Positions 20,065-28,358 of a stretch of 64,000 nt of DNA are shown in pieces. Both the position numbers and the translations under genes were made by a program. The notes below the pieces were generated by a model. It made no database searches. It saw only the letters and a list, made by a program, of their open reading frames with translations, and was not told where the DNA came from. Each line of letters begins with the position of its first letter. Position 1 is the stretch's first letter. This DNA comes from Roseivivax sp. GX 12232 (lineage in GTDB: Bacteria > Pseudomonadota > Alphaproteobacteria > Rhodobacterales > Rhodobacteraceae): the NCBI RefSeq assembly GCF_021272185.1, contig NZ_JAJSEC010000001.1, positions 248,001-312,000 on the forward strand, in the 5' to 3' direction.

Positions 20065-21215
20065 CCCTTCACCGCCCCCGCGGTCAGACCCGAGACGATC
20101 TGGCGCTGGAACACCATGACCAGCACGAAGAGCGGCGCGGTGATCGAGACCGCCGCGGCGATGGCCTCGACCTGGTCGGTCGTCGTCGTCTCGCGGTTGA
20201 AGTAGCTGGCGATGGCCGGAACCATGGTCTGGTTCTGCGCATCCAGAAGCAGCGAGGTCACCAGGAAGTCGTTGTAGCCCAACAGGAAGCTGAAGAGGCC
20301 GGTGGTGATCACCCCGGGCCACATCACCGGCATGATGACCTGCCGGAAGGCCTGGAAATGGGTGCAGCCGTCGACCCGCGCCGCCTCGTCGAGCTCGGTC
20401 GGGATGTTCTGGAAGAAGGAGCGCAGCATCCAGATGGTGAAGGGCTGGTTGATCGCCACCAGCACCGCGATCACCGCGTAGGGCTGGCCGTAGAGCGTGG
20501 GCGCGGCCTCGCCGAAGATCGGCGCCAGCCAGTCGCGCGAGTTGATGAAGACCGGCAGGTAGCCCGCGACCAGCACCGAATGCGGCAGCGCCCGGAAGAT
20601 CAGCGCCGCGATCAGGAGCCAGAAGGCCAGGTTCGAGGGCGAGCGCGCCAGCGCGTAGCCCGCCAGCGTCCCCACGGTAAGCGAGATCGTCACCACCCCC
20701 GCCGTCACGATCAGCGAGTTGATGAAGTTGCGGTAGAAGGCGTTCTCCACCCAGACCGCGTAGTAGTGATCGAAGGTCGCCCCGATCACCGGCGCGCCGA
20801 GCGGCCCCAGTGCCGCGTCGAGCGGGCCGAGGACCGTGGGCAGGAGCCAGAAGACCACCGCGCCGAAGAGGACCGCGTAGCCGAGCCCGCCCAGAAGCCA
20901 GCCCAGCGCCAGAAGCCCCGCGGGCGTCCGGCGGCGCACCAGCCCCGGCAGGCCGGTGAAGGCCCAGCGGATCAGCAGCAGGATCACCGCGCCGCCCAGC
21001 ACCAGGTCGATGCCCGAAAGGCCCGCGCCGCCCGCCCGGGTGGCAGGGCCGGTCAGCACCTCGGAGAAGCTGCCCGAGAAGGCGTCGACCGGGGATTTCA
21101 CGCTCATGATCGCGATCCAGGCGATCGGGAAGATCGCTAGCAGGCACCAGAAGGCGAGGAATCCCGCCGAGGCCAGGCGCAGCGGCAGCGGTTGACGAAG
21201 CGTCTTGGCGGTCAT
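20061..21215 (-). CDS. Sugar-type ABC transporter permease (MalG-like) with two extra membrane spans
   Basis: 384 residues, about 100 longer than most MalG-type permeases. After the first span (about 15-37) there is an inserted region with two added hydrophobic spans (about 68-90 and 98-125) before the usual core. The EAA loop is RSFFQNIPTELDEAARVDGC, docking to the ATPase. It should form the channel with the permease at 21215-22237. The ATG overlaps the preceding stop as TGATG and the stop overlaps a 28-codon ORF. Substrate presumably a carbohydrate or polyol. Confidence 0.88.
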   Translation of the reverse strand: MTAKTLRQPLPLRLASAGFLAFWCLLAIFPIAWIAIMSVKSPVDAFSGSFSEVLTGPATRAGGAGLSGIDLVLGGAVILLLIRWAFTGLPGLVRRRTPAGLLALGWLLGGLGYAVLFGAVVFWLLPTVLGPLDAALGPLGAPVIGATFDHYYAVWVENAFYRNFINSLIVTAGVVTISLTVGTLAGYALARSPSNLAFWLLIAALIFRALPHSVLVAGYLPVFINSRDWLAPIFGEAAPTLYGQPYAVIAVLVAINQPFTIWMLRSFFQNIPTELDEAARVDGCTHFQAFRQVIMPVMWPGVITTGLFSFLLGYNDFLVTSLLLDAQNQTMVPAIASYFNRETTTTDQVEAIAAAVSITAPLFVLVMVFQRQIVSGLTAGAVKG

Positions 21216-22237
21216 CAGCGGAACCCCTTGTGTTCACGCCAGGCCCGGCGGACCGGCGCGATGAGCAGGATCACGACCCCGATCATGGTCAGCATCGCCG
21301 AGGCCGAGGCGCGGCTGATCGCGCGGTTGCCGGCGTCGTCGGGCTGGAGCAGGTCGTAGGTCAGCCATTGCAGCGAGATGACGTGGCTCTGGCTGGAGAA
21401 GCCGACGATCTCCTCGAAGGCGCGGTAGGCGTCCATCAGGTGGATCAGCGCCACAAAGGTGATCAGCGGCCCGAGGTGCGGGATCACCACGAAGCGCAGG
21501 CGCTGCCAGCGGCTCGCCCCGTCGACGATGGCTGATTCCAGCGTGTCCTGGTTCACCGTCTGCAGGCCGGCGTAGAAGATCACGAAGGCGAAGGGCGCGA
21601 CGTGCCAGACCCGGTAGAAGAGCATCATCAGCTCGATCGTCCAGCCCTGGGCGAACATCGCGATGTCGCGCGCCAGCATGTTCTCGAGGAAGGCCGTGAG
21701 GATGCCGTCGCCGATGAAGAGCCAGCGGATCGACAGGACCCCGATCACCGGGGTGATGATGAAGGGCAGAAGCGAGATGAAGATCACCGGCCCGCGCAGC
21801 GATTTGACGGCGTTGTTCACCGCCAGCGCGATGGCCAGCCCCGCGACGATCACGATCGGCAGGGTGATCAGCGTGAACATCAGCGTGAAGCGCAGCGCCG
21901 ACCAGAAGTCGATGTTGAGGATCTGCCCGATCCGCCCCGACGAGAGGGCCTCGCCCACGCGGTCGAGCTGCAGCATGTTGCGGTAGCTCTCGAGCCCGAC
22001 GTAGCGGGTCTGGGTCTGCACCTCGCCCGCTTCGTCCAGGACCGGCCGGCTTTTCGTCTCGGTGGTGCAGATCGCGGTCGGGAAGCTCGGCGTGCAGGTC
22101 TCGACCTCGACGCGCTCGAAGACCGGCTGGGTGACGTAGAAGCTCTGCGCGAAGACCGACACCAGGGGCGCTGCGATGAAGATCAGCATCATCAGGAGCG
22201 AGGGCGCGACGAACGCGGCGAAGACCCGGGGCTTCAT
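21215..22237 (-). CDS. Sugar-type ABC transporter permease (MalF-like)
   Basis: 340 residues with an N-terminal span (about 7-30), a periplasmic stretch of about 60 residues containing two cysteines (ETCTPSFPTAICTTE) and then the permease core. The EAA-like loop is YAGLQTVNQDTLESAIVDGA. The cysteine-bearing periplasmic loop could form a disulfide. It forms the translocation channel with the next gene, and the TGATG overlap couples the two. A GC-rich stem-loop (22315-22349) lies upstream, between it and the binding-protein gene. Confidence 0.88.
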   Translation of the reverse strand: MKPRVFAAFVAPSLLMMLIFIAAPLVSVFAQSFYVTQPVFERVEVETCTPSFPTAICTTETKSRPVLDEAGEVQTQTRYVGLESYRNMLQLDRVGEALSSGRIGQILNIDFWSALRFTLMFTLITLPIVIVAGLAIALAVNNAVKSLRGPVIFISLLPFIITPVIGVLSIRWLFIGDGILTAFLENMLARDIAMFAQGWTIELMMLFYRVWHVAPFAFVIFYAGLQTVNQDTLESAIVDGASRWQRLRFVVIPHLGPLITFVALIHLMDAYRAFEEIVGFSSQSHVISLQWLTYDLLQPDDAGNRAISRASASAMLTMIGVVILLIAPVRRAWREHKGFR

Positions 22238-22314
22238 GCGCTTTCTCCTTGGCTGGCGCGCACGGGGCTCGGCCGGTCGCGCGGGGAACGGGGGCGTCGG
22301 TAAGGGCGGTGGGA

Positions 22315-22349
22315 CCGGCCCCTGGCGGGGGAGAGACCGCCGGGGCCGG
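22315..22349 (-). other. Intercistronic stem-loop after the binding-protein gene
   Basis: CCGGCCCC (22315-22322) pairs with GGGGCCGG (22342-22349), and GGCGG (22324-22328) with CCGCC (22337-22341), leaving one bulged base and an eight-base loop. There is no T-run. Such hairpins after binding-protein genes commonly stabilise the upstream mRNA and lower permease expression. Confidence 0.65.
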
Positions 22350-22364
22350 ACCCGTGGTGCGGGG

Positions 22365-23588
22365 TCAGCCCTGGATCAGGCCGGCCTCGCGGGCGCTGGT
22401 GATGTAGTCGGCCTCGATGTCCGCGAGCGTCTGCTCGGCGTCCTTGTCGCCGGTCAGATAGGCCGAGACGTTGTTGCCGATGGCGGTGTGCATCAGCCCC
22501 ATCGCCGTGGTCGAGGGATAGGCCGTGGCGCCGGGCTGCGACTGCAGCGTGGCGATGGCGCCCTGCGCGAGCCGGGTCGGCTCGTAGCCCTGCACCAGCC
22601 AGATCGCGGCGTCATTGGCGCCCTGCACCATCTCGCTGTCGATGCCTTCCATGGCGACGCGGAAGGCCGCCTCGGCTTCCTCGTCCGAGATGTTCTTGGC
22701 GACCACGACGCCGTCCCACCAGATCGTGGTGGCCGGCGGGCCGTCGGCGGTGGCGCGCGGCGCGGCGGCGCTTTCCACCAGCCCCACGACCGAGGATTCC
22801 TCTTCGTTGTCCATGGCGCCCGCGCGGCTCGCCCAGAGGTTCGCCATGGCGATCTTGCCCTGCTGGAACTGCTGCTGCACGTAGGTCGAGTCGGAGACGA
22901 GATACTCGGGGTCCATGTAGTCGGTCATGGCCTTCATCATCTCGAGCGCGTTCACCCCGGCCTCGGTGTTGATGGTCGGCATGTTGTCGGCGTCGGTGAA
23001 GCTGCCGCCGAAGCCCAGGAACATGTTGTTGAAGTCCTGCGCGAGGTTCCAGCCCGACTTCATCGTGGCGCCGAGCGGGTAGTCGACGACCTCCGCGGCC
23101 TCGATGGCCTCGGCAGCGGCCAGCACCTCCTCCCAGGTCTCGGGCACCTCGAGGCCCAGGTCTTCGAAGATGTCGGCGCGATACATCAGGTGCTGGGTGT
23201 TCACCATCATGCCCACGGCCATGATCTGGCCGTCGATGCGGATCAGCTGGTTGTCGTTGAGGTTCTCGCCGTATTCCGCGACCAGATCGTCGAGCGGCCG
23301 GATCAGGCCTTCGTTGATCAGCGGCGTGATGGTGCCGTTCGACACCCCGCCCAGCGCGTAGAGCGAAGGATCGGCCGAGAAGGCCTCGGGCTGCTTGGTG
23401 CGGAACTCCTGGTCCAGCTCGGCGCTGAAGTTGCCACATTCGGCCATGGCGTCGCTGACCGCCTTCCAGGCCTCGAAGCCCGCCGACAGCATGCTGACGG
23501 GGGTGTCGTTCTCGAAGGCGCAGTCGGCGCTGGCGGTTGTCGCCAGGAGGCTGGCCACACCGGCCAGCAGGATCGATCTGTAGGTCAT
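22365..23588 (-). CDS. Sugar-type ABC transporter, periplasmic substrate-binding protein
   Basis: 407 residues with a Sec signal peptide (about 1-20, cleavage near ATTASA-D) and the fold of family-1 extracellular solute-binding proteins. Aromatic-rich mid regions (MFLGFGGSFTDADNMP, TIWWDGVVVAKN) are typical of sugar-binding clefts. The ATG at 23588 is preferred over an upstream in-frame start because GGGAG lies seven bases before it and the signal peptide starts there. It captures the cluster's unknown substrate in the periplasm. It follows the ATPase gene by 191 bases, an unusually wide gap that may hold extra control. Confidence 0.9.
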   Translation of the reverse strand: MTYRSILLAGVASLLATTASADCAFENDTPVSMLSAGFEAWKAVSDAMAECGNFSAELDQEFRTKQPEAFSADPSLYALGGVSNGTITPLINEGLIRPLDDLVAEYGENLNDNQLIRIDGQIMAVGMMVNTQHLMYRADIFEDLGLEVPETWEEVLAAAEAIEAAEVVDYPLGATMKSGWNLAQDFNNMFLGFGGSFTDADNMPTINTEAGVNALEMMKAMTDYMDPEYLVSDSTYVQQQFQQGKIAMANLWASRAGAMDNEEESSVVGLVESAAAPRATADGPPATTIWWDGVVVAKNISDEEAEAAFRVAMEGIDSEMVQGANDAAIWLVQGYEPTRLAQGAIATLQSQPGATAYPSTTAMGLMHTAIGNNVSAYLTGDKDAEQTLADIEADYITSAREAGLIQG

Positions 23589-23779
23589 CTCATGTCTCCC
23601 AGTTGTCGTTGCCACGCGGCGCCCGCCGCGGGGGATACCGGCCATGTGGGGCCGATCTCGGGTCCGCCCGCTGCCGGGACGGTCACAGGACGGGGCGCCG
23701 GTGCCGGGGCCGGGCGCGGGGCTTGCGCAGGTCGTCTCGCCGTCATCGCCCCTCCTCCCCTCGGGGCGCCGCCCTTCCG

Positions 23780-24835
23780 CTAGGAGGCCAGGCGCGCGCC
23801 GGTGCCGGATTGAAACAGATGCACCGCCTGGGGCGGCACGTGGAACGCCATGTCCTCGCCGATCCGGGCGCGGACCTCCTTGGAGGCCTTGACCGAGACC
23901 AGCGCGCCGCCGGCCTTGACCGACAGCATGGTGGCATCGCCCAGAAGCTCCTCGGTGTAGAGCGGCGCGCGGATCGCCGCCGCCTCGCCCGCCTCGGCCA
24001 GCCGCGCGTCCTCGGCGCGGAAGCCCAGGGTCAGCGGCCCGTCGGGCACCGAGAGCCCCTCGACCCGGACGTTGTCGCCCTCGAAGGTGCCGCCGGTGAC
24101 ATGGCCTTCGAGCAGGTTCATGCCGGGCGAGCCGATGAAGCCCGCGACGAAGGCATTGGCGGGGTTGTCGTAGATCTCGGTGGGCGTGCCGACCTGCTGG
24201 ACCACGCCCTGCTTCATCACCACCACCCGGTCTGCGAGCGTCATCGCTTCGATCTGGTCGTGGGTGACGTAGATCGTCGTCACCTTCAGCTCGTGGGAAA
24301 GGTTCTTGATCTGCGCCCGGGTCGAGACCCGGAGCTTGGCGTCGAGGTTCGACAGCGGCTCGTCCATGAGAAAGACGTTGGGCTCGCGCACGATGGCGCG
24401 GGCCAGGGCCACGCGCTGGCGCTGGCCGCCCGAAAGCTCGGCCGGCTTGCGGTGCAGGAACTCCTCGAGCTCGACCATGCGCGCGGCGCGCATCACCCGC
24501 TCTTCGTGCACCGCCTCGTCGATCTTCCGCACCCGGAGCGGGAAGCGGATGTTCTCATAGACGTTGAGATGCGGGTAGAGGCCGTAGGACTGGAACACCA
24601 TGGCCACGTCGCGGTCCTTGGGGTCGAGGTCGTTGACCACCTTGCCGCCGATGGTGATCTCGCCCTCGGTGGCATCCTCGAGCCCGGCGATCATCCGCAT
24701 CGTGGTGGTCTTGCCGCAGCCCGAGGGCCCGAGCAGCACCAGGAACTCCTGGTCGGCGATGGTCAGATCGAAGCGATCCACGCCGATGAAGGTGCCCCAA
24801 CGCTTGGACAGGTTCCTGAGCTCGATCTCGGCCAT
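23780..24835 (-). CDS. Sugar-type ABC transporter ATPase (UgpC/MalK-like)
   Basis: 351 residues. All canonical ATPase motifs are intact: Walker A GPSGCGKTT, Q-loop VFQSYGLYPH, signature LSGGQRQRVALARA, Walker B VFLMDEPLSNLD and H-loop VTHDQIEAMT. The C-terminal TOBE region follows (LTLGFRAEDARLAE). With no second ATPase in the operon it would act as a homodimer. First gene of the long leftward operon; the start at 24835 has GAGGAAGACC upstream. The promoter region carries two LacI-type operators. Confidence 0.92.
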   Translation of the reverse strand: MAEIELRNLSKRWGTFIGVDRFDLTIADQEFLVLLGPSGCGKTTTMRMIAGLEDATEGEITIGGKVVNDLDPKDRDVAMVFQSYGLYPHLNVYENIRFPLRVRKIDEAVHEERVMRAARMVELEEFLHRKPAELSGGQRQRVALARAIVREPNVFLMDEPLSNLDAKLRVSTRAQIKNLSHELKVTTIYVTHDQIEAMTLADRVVVMKQGVVQQVGTPTEIYDNPANAFVAGFIGSPGMNLLEGHVTGGTFEGDNVRVEGLSVPDGPLTLGFRAEDARLAEAGEAAAIRAPLYTEELLGDATMLSVKAGGALVSVKASKEVRARIGEDMAFHVPPQAVHLFQSGTGARLAS

Positions 24836-24870
24836 GGTCTTCCTCTTCCGGAGCGCGGCGCTGGCAGCGT

Positions 24871-24888
24871 TTTGCACTCGATTGCAAA
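24871..24888. promoter_or_regulatory. LacI-type operator 1
   Basis: TTTGCACTCGATTGCAAA has perfect outer arms (TTTGCA and TGCAAA) around a central CG, the classic LacI/GalR operator form. It lies 36 bases upstream of the ATPase start and 55 bases centre-to-centre from operator 2. The LacI protein encoded at 15145-16197 is the obvious binder. Confidence 0.75.
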
Positions 24889-24926
24889 CACGCTAGACAG
24901 AAGCGCCGCCCCATGGCAAGTCTTTT

Positions 24927-24942
24927 TTGCAATCGTGTGCAA
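24927..24942. promoter_or_regulatory. LacI-type operator 2
   Basis: TTGCAATCGTGTGCAA is a palindrome with arms TTGCA and TGCAA. It is 28 bases upstream of the divergent SnoaL-like start at 24971. With operator 1 it would allow joint repression, possibly by looping, of both divergent transcripts. Confidence 0.75.
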
Positions 24943-24970
24943 CACAATCGAGCGAAGCGAGGACGAGACG

Positions 24971-25981
24971 ATGGAAACACCCCTGGACGCCGCCGCACTG
25001 CGCGAGGCGCTGGCGGCGCTGATCGCGTGCCCCGAGGCCGAGATCGAGACCCGGGCCGAGGCCTGCCTGGCCGAGGATTGCCGCTTTCATCTCTCCGCGC
25101 CACTGGAGCTGCTCGAGGGCCGCGACGCGGTGATCGCGGGCTTCATCCGCCCCCTGCGCGCCGCGCTCGCCGGGGCTTACCGGCGCGACGAGATCTTCAT
25201 CTCCGGGGCCAACCGTCGCGAGACCGGCGGCGACTGGCTGGCCAGCGTCACCCATTACGTGGGCGATTTCACCGGCGCTTTCGCCGGGCTTGCGCCCTCG
25301 GGCCACCTGGCCTTCCTGCGCGCGGGCGAGTTCTACCGCGTCGCGCAGGGCCGGATCACCGAGGCACGGATCATCCTCGACCTGCCGGACCTCATGCGCC
25401 AGGCGGGCCGCTTCCCCCTGCCCCGGATGCTCGGCACCGAGATGCTCTTTCCCGGCCCCGCCACCCATGACGGCGTCCTGCCCACGGCGGGCGACGGCGC
25501 GGCGAGCCTCGACGTGGTCGAGCGGATGCTCTCGGACCTGCACGCCTTCGACCCCGCCACCTTCGAGAGCGCCGACCAGACCGGGGCGACCGGCGCCTGG
25601 GCCGAACACATGATGTGGTACGGGCCGGGCGGGATCGGTTCGAACTACCGCTGGGGCGGCTTCGTGCGCGACCACCGCAGCGCCTTTTTGACCGCCTTCC
25701 CCGACCGCAAGGGCGGCAACCATTACTGCCGGATCGGCAACGGCAATTACGCCGCGGTCTCGGGCTGGCCCTCGATGACCATGACGCACCAGGGCGACTA
25801 CCTGGGCGTGCCCGCGAGCGGCAAGGCGCTGACCCTGCGGGTGATGGATTTCTACCGCGTGGCCGAGGGCCGGATCGCCGAGAACTGGGTGCTGCTGGAT
25901 TACACCGAGCTCTTCGCGCAGATGGGCGTCGACCTGATCGCGCGTTCGAACGACATGGCCCCGCGCGACGCGGCGGGGTGA
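24971..25981 (+). CDS. SnoaL-like (NTF2-fold) protein, long form 3, divergent
   Basis: 336 residues, two SnoaL-like halves. Half 1 has GLAPSGHLAFLRAGEFYRV; half 2 has MWYGPGGIGSNYRWGGF, YAAVSGWPSM, LGVPASGKALTLRVMDFYRV and ENWVLLDYTELFAQMGVDL. It is a close relative of the 366-residue protein at 16949-18049, sharing motif order and spacing. The start at 24971 follows the second LacI operator by 28 bases, so it is probably co-regulated with the leftward operon. A perfect 8-bp hairpin without T-run (26008-26029) lies after its stop. Confidence 0.82.
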   Translation: METPLDAAALREALAALIACPEAEIETRAEACLAEDCRFHLSAPLELLEGRDAVIAGFIRPLRAALAGAYRRDEIFISGANRRETGGDWLASVTHYVGDFTGAFAGLAPSGHLAFLRAGEFYRVAQGRITEARIILDLPDLMRQAGRFPLPRMLGTEMLFPGPATHDGVLPTAGDGAASLDVVERMLSDLHAFDPATFESADQTGATGAWAEHMMWYGPGGIGSNYRWGGFVRDHRSAFLTAFPDRKGGNHYCRIGNGNYAAVSGWPSMTMTHQGDYLGVPASGKALTLRVMDFYRVAEGRIAENWVLLDYTELFAQMGVDLIARSNDMAPRDAAG

Positions 25982-26007
25982 TGGGGGGCTTGGGCGACGG
26001 CATGGAA

Positions 26008-26029
26008 GGCGGGGCCGTTTAGCCCCGCC
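26008..26029 (+). other. GC-rich stem-loop after the divergent SnoaL-like gene
   Basis: GGCGGGGC (26008-26015) pairs perfectly with GCCCCGCC (26022-26029) around CGTTTA, 27 bases after the stop at 25981. It lacks a T-run, so it is a weak terminator at best. Confidence 0.5.
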
Positions 26030-26152
26030 CAGCATGGCGGAGCGCGCGGCACTCCCCAGCCTTATTCGGTGGGATGACCTGGTGCCCGAGAACCCCATCC
26101 GCGCCGCTCACTGACATGAACGGGCGGACCTAACCCTTCAGCGATGAGAGGG

Positions 26153-26188
26153 AAAAAGGCGCGCCCCAACCCGGGGCCCGCCGCGCCT
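26153..26188 (-). terminator. Rho-independent terminator of the histidine kinase gene
   Basis: AGGCGCG (26157-26163) pairs with CGCGCCT (26182-26188), with an inner GCCCC/GGGGC stem. On the minus strand the hairpin is followed by TTTTT (26153-26157). The stem overlaps the kinase stop codon. Confidence 0.75.
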
Positions 26189-27995
26189 AGCCCGCCATCA
26201 TCTCCACATCCGGCGAGGCCTCGGCCAGCAGGTCGAACTCGACGTGGAACACCGTCCCCTGCCCGACCGTGCTGTCGTAGAAGATCACCCCGGACATCTG
26301 CTCGACCAGCTGCTTGGAGATATGCAGCCCCAGCCCCGAGCCCTCGGCGCTGCGGGTCTTGGTGCCGTCGACCTGAGCGAAGCGCCCGAAGACCCGGTCC
26401 TCGGCGCCCTCGGGGATGCCGCGCCCGCTGTCCTTGATCGAGAGCCGCGCGCGGCCGCCTTCGAGCCCCAGGAAGCCCTCGACCACGGCGCCGGGCGAGG
26501 AAAACTTGATGGCGTTGGAGATCAGGTTGTCGACCACCTGGCGCAGGCGGAACTCGTCGCCCAGGATTACCGGCGCGGGCCCGCCCGGGCGCGCCTCGAG
26601 CCGCACCTTGCGCTCCTCGGCGAACATCTGGTTCTCGCCGATGCTGCCTTCGAGCAGCGCCGCGAGGTCCACCGGCGTGCGGTCCAGGACCAGCGCCTCG
26701 AGCTCGATCTTCTGGGCCAGCAGGATGTTGTCGATCAGCCGCGAGAGCCGCTCGCCGTTGCGCCGCGCGATGTCGAGCGAGCTTTGCATCGGTTGTGTCA
26801 GCTCGCCCAGCCGCCCGCTCTGGACCAGCGCCAGCCCGCCCTTGAGCGAGGTCAGCGGCGTGCGCAGCTCGTGGCTGATGACCGAGATGAACTCGTCCTT
26901 GGCGCGGTTGGCCTCGGCGGCCTGGCGCAGGGCCAGCTCCAGCGCCTCGGTGGTCTTGATGCGCTCGGTGATGTCGACCAACGTGACGCTCCAGCCGAGC
27001 TTGCGGCGGGTCGGGTTGAGAGGGTCGGAGACCTCGGAGACGCGCGGCTCGTAGATCCGCTCGCCGACGACGATCTGCGGCTCTTCCTCGCTCTCGGCCC
27101 GGCCGAGGTCGCCCAGGAAGCGCGCCACACCGCGCGGCAGCACCGCCTCGCCCGGGGCCGCGCCATGACCGAAGAGCACCCGCCGCGCGGCGGCGTTGCG
27201 CAGCACCACGCGGTGGCGCCGGTCGACCACGACCACCGGTTCGGTGGTGGCATCGAACAGGATCTGCCGCCCGATCGTCGCCATATCCATGGTCTTGCTC
27301 TTGGCCAGGATCGAGGAGAAGGCGACCACCCCGAAGGTGAACATGAAGGAGGTCGGGTCGAGCCCGAAGAAGGTCACGTCCCAGAAGACATAGGCCGCAT
27401 TGGCCGAGAGCGGCGCGATGGTGATCAAGACCAGCGTCGCCAGAAGCGGCCAGACGTGCCGCTCGGCCCGGGTGAAGGCCCGGCCAAGGCAGATCAGCGC
27501 CGCCATGACGAAGGGATAGACCGCCGCCACCACGGCGTAGAAGAACGGCCCGTGCACATAGGTGATCCGGCCCGCGCCCGGCGCCATGGCGGTGCCCGGC
27601 CCGTAGAGAAGCCCGTGCCAGGGGTTGCTCAGCGCCACGACGCCGACGAGGGCCGAGAAGAGCGCCACGCCCAGATGCACGCTCCGGCGGTGCACCCAGG
27701 CGGCGTCGTCGACATAGGCGAAGACGAACATGCACCAGGCGAGCGGCAGCATGGCGATGGCCGGCCAGGAGAGGGTCGAGAAGGCCAGCTTGCAGGCCGC
27801 CCCCGGGGTCGCGGCCTCGAGCCCGACCATGGCGAGCCACCAGAGCATGTTGACGTTGGTGACGATGAAATAGCGCTTGCCCTCGAAGCGCTGGAAGGCG
27901 GCCATCCAGACAAGCATGACCAGGGCCACGACCCAGACAAGGGCGACCCCCAGGAACACGAGGTCCACGTTCAGTCCCGACAGGCAACTCGTCAT
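26187..27995 (-). CDS. Membrane sensor histidine kinase with 7TM input and PAS domains
   Basis: 602 residues. About seven membrane spans fill residues 8-230, followed by a PAS-like region (about 245-345), the dimerisation helix with the phospho-accepting His in ISVISHELRTPLTSLKGG (His about 375), and an ATPase domain with N-box NLISNAIKFSS (about 491-501), G1 DSGRGIPEG and G2 GSGLGLHISKQ. The 7TM-PAS-kinase layout is known from membrane-ligand sensors. No response regulator gene is adjacent, so it is an orphan here. The start at 27995 has no strong ribosome binding site. A terminator overlaps the stop. Confidence 0.88.
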   Translation of the reverse strand: MTSCLSGLNVDLVFLGVALVWVVALVMLVWMAAFQRFEGKRYFIVTNVNMLWWLAMVGLEAATPGAACKLAFSTLSWPAIAMLPLAWCMFVFAYVDDAAWVHRRSVHLGVALFSALVGVVALSNPWHGLLYGPGTAMAPGAGRITYVHGPFFYAVVAAVYPFVMAALICLGRAFTRAERHVWPLLATLVLITIAPLSANAAYVFWDVTFFGLDPTSFMFTFGVVAFSSILAKSKTMDMATIGRQILFDATTEPVVVVDRRHRVVLRNAAARRVLFGHGAAPGEAVLPRGVARFLGDLGRAESEEEPQIVVGERIYEPRVSEVSDPLNPTRRKLGWSVTLVDITERIKTTEALELALRQAAEANRAKDEFISVISHELRTPLTSLKGGLALVQSGRLGELTQPMQSSLDIARRNGERLSRLIDNILLAQKIELEALVLDRTPVDLAALLEGSIGENQMFAEERKVRLEARPGGPAPVILGDEFRLRQVVDNLISNAIKFSSPGAVVEGFLGLEGGRARLSIKDSGRGIPEGAEDRVFGRFAQVDGTKTRSAEGSGLGLHISKQLVEQMSGVIFYDSTVGQGTVFHVEFDLLAEASPDVEMMAG

Positions 27996-28358
27996 GGGAT
28001 ATCGACAATCCGTTTCACAAAAGGGCTTTTGTCAAACCTTCCGGAACAAAACAAAAAACATATGTCCGAATTTGGGCGTTTTTCGGAAATCGCTTCCCAA
28101 GGGCGGCTCCGGGGTCACGGGTTTCAACCCTGTGGGGCAGCGGCGCCCGGCCCTGCGCGCCTGGCGCGTGGCACGGGTTGGGGCCTGTCCCGCCGTGGTC
28201 GCCCCCTGCCCTGCGGCCCACCGCGACACCGCCCGCCCGGCCCGCAGCGGGCGCGCGTCACACGCATACCGGGTCGCGAAACATGCAACACAGCGGGTGG
28301 TAGATATATCCTCCGAGAGGATTTATGGATCCGGCGCAAGACGAAAGGACGGTTTTCC
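27996..28358. other. Divergent intergenic region between histidine kinase and GntR gene
   Basis: No gene supported. It holds an AT-rich promoter-like stretch at about 28010-28090 with a weak match (28055-28068) to the motif shared by the 30-64 kb region. There is also a short hairpin at 28116-28134 (CAC-GGGTT-TC-AACCC-T-GTG) and the palindrome at 28308-28322. The start ATG at 28325 is out of frame with GntR. Confidence 0.5.
28308..28322. promoter_or_regulatory. Perfect inverted repeat upstream of the GntR gene
   Basis: ATCCTC-CGA-GAGGAT is a perfect 15-bp inverted repeat ending 36 bases before the GntR start. Position suggests an autoregulatory operator; it does not match a GntR consensus that I can name. 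Confidence 0.4.

Noticed and set aside
28105-28140. tRNA-like T-arm (GGGTTTCAACCC)
   Set aside because: The loop is not GTTCRA-like, there is no acceptor stem, anticodon arm or CCA region around it, and the hairpin has a bulge. Treated as a plain stem-loop.
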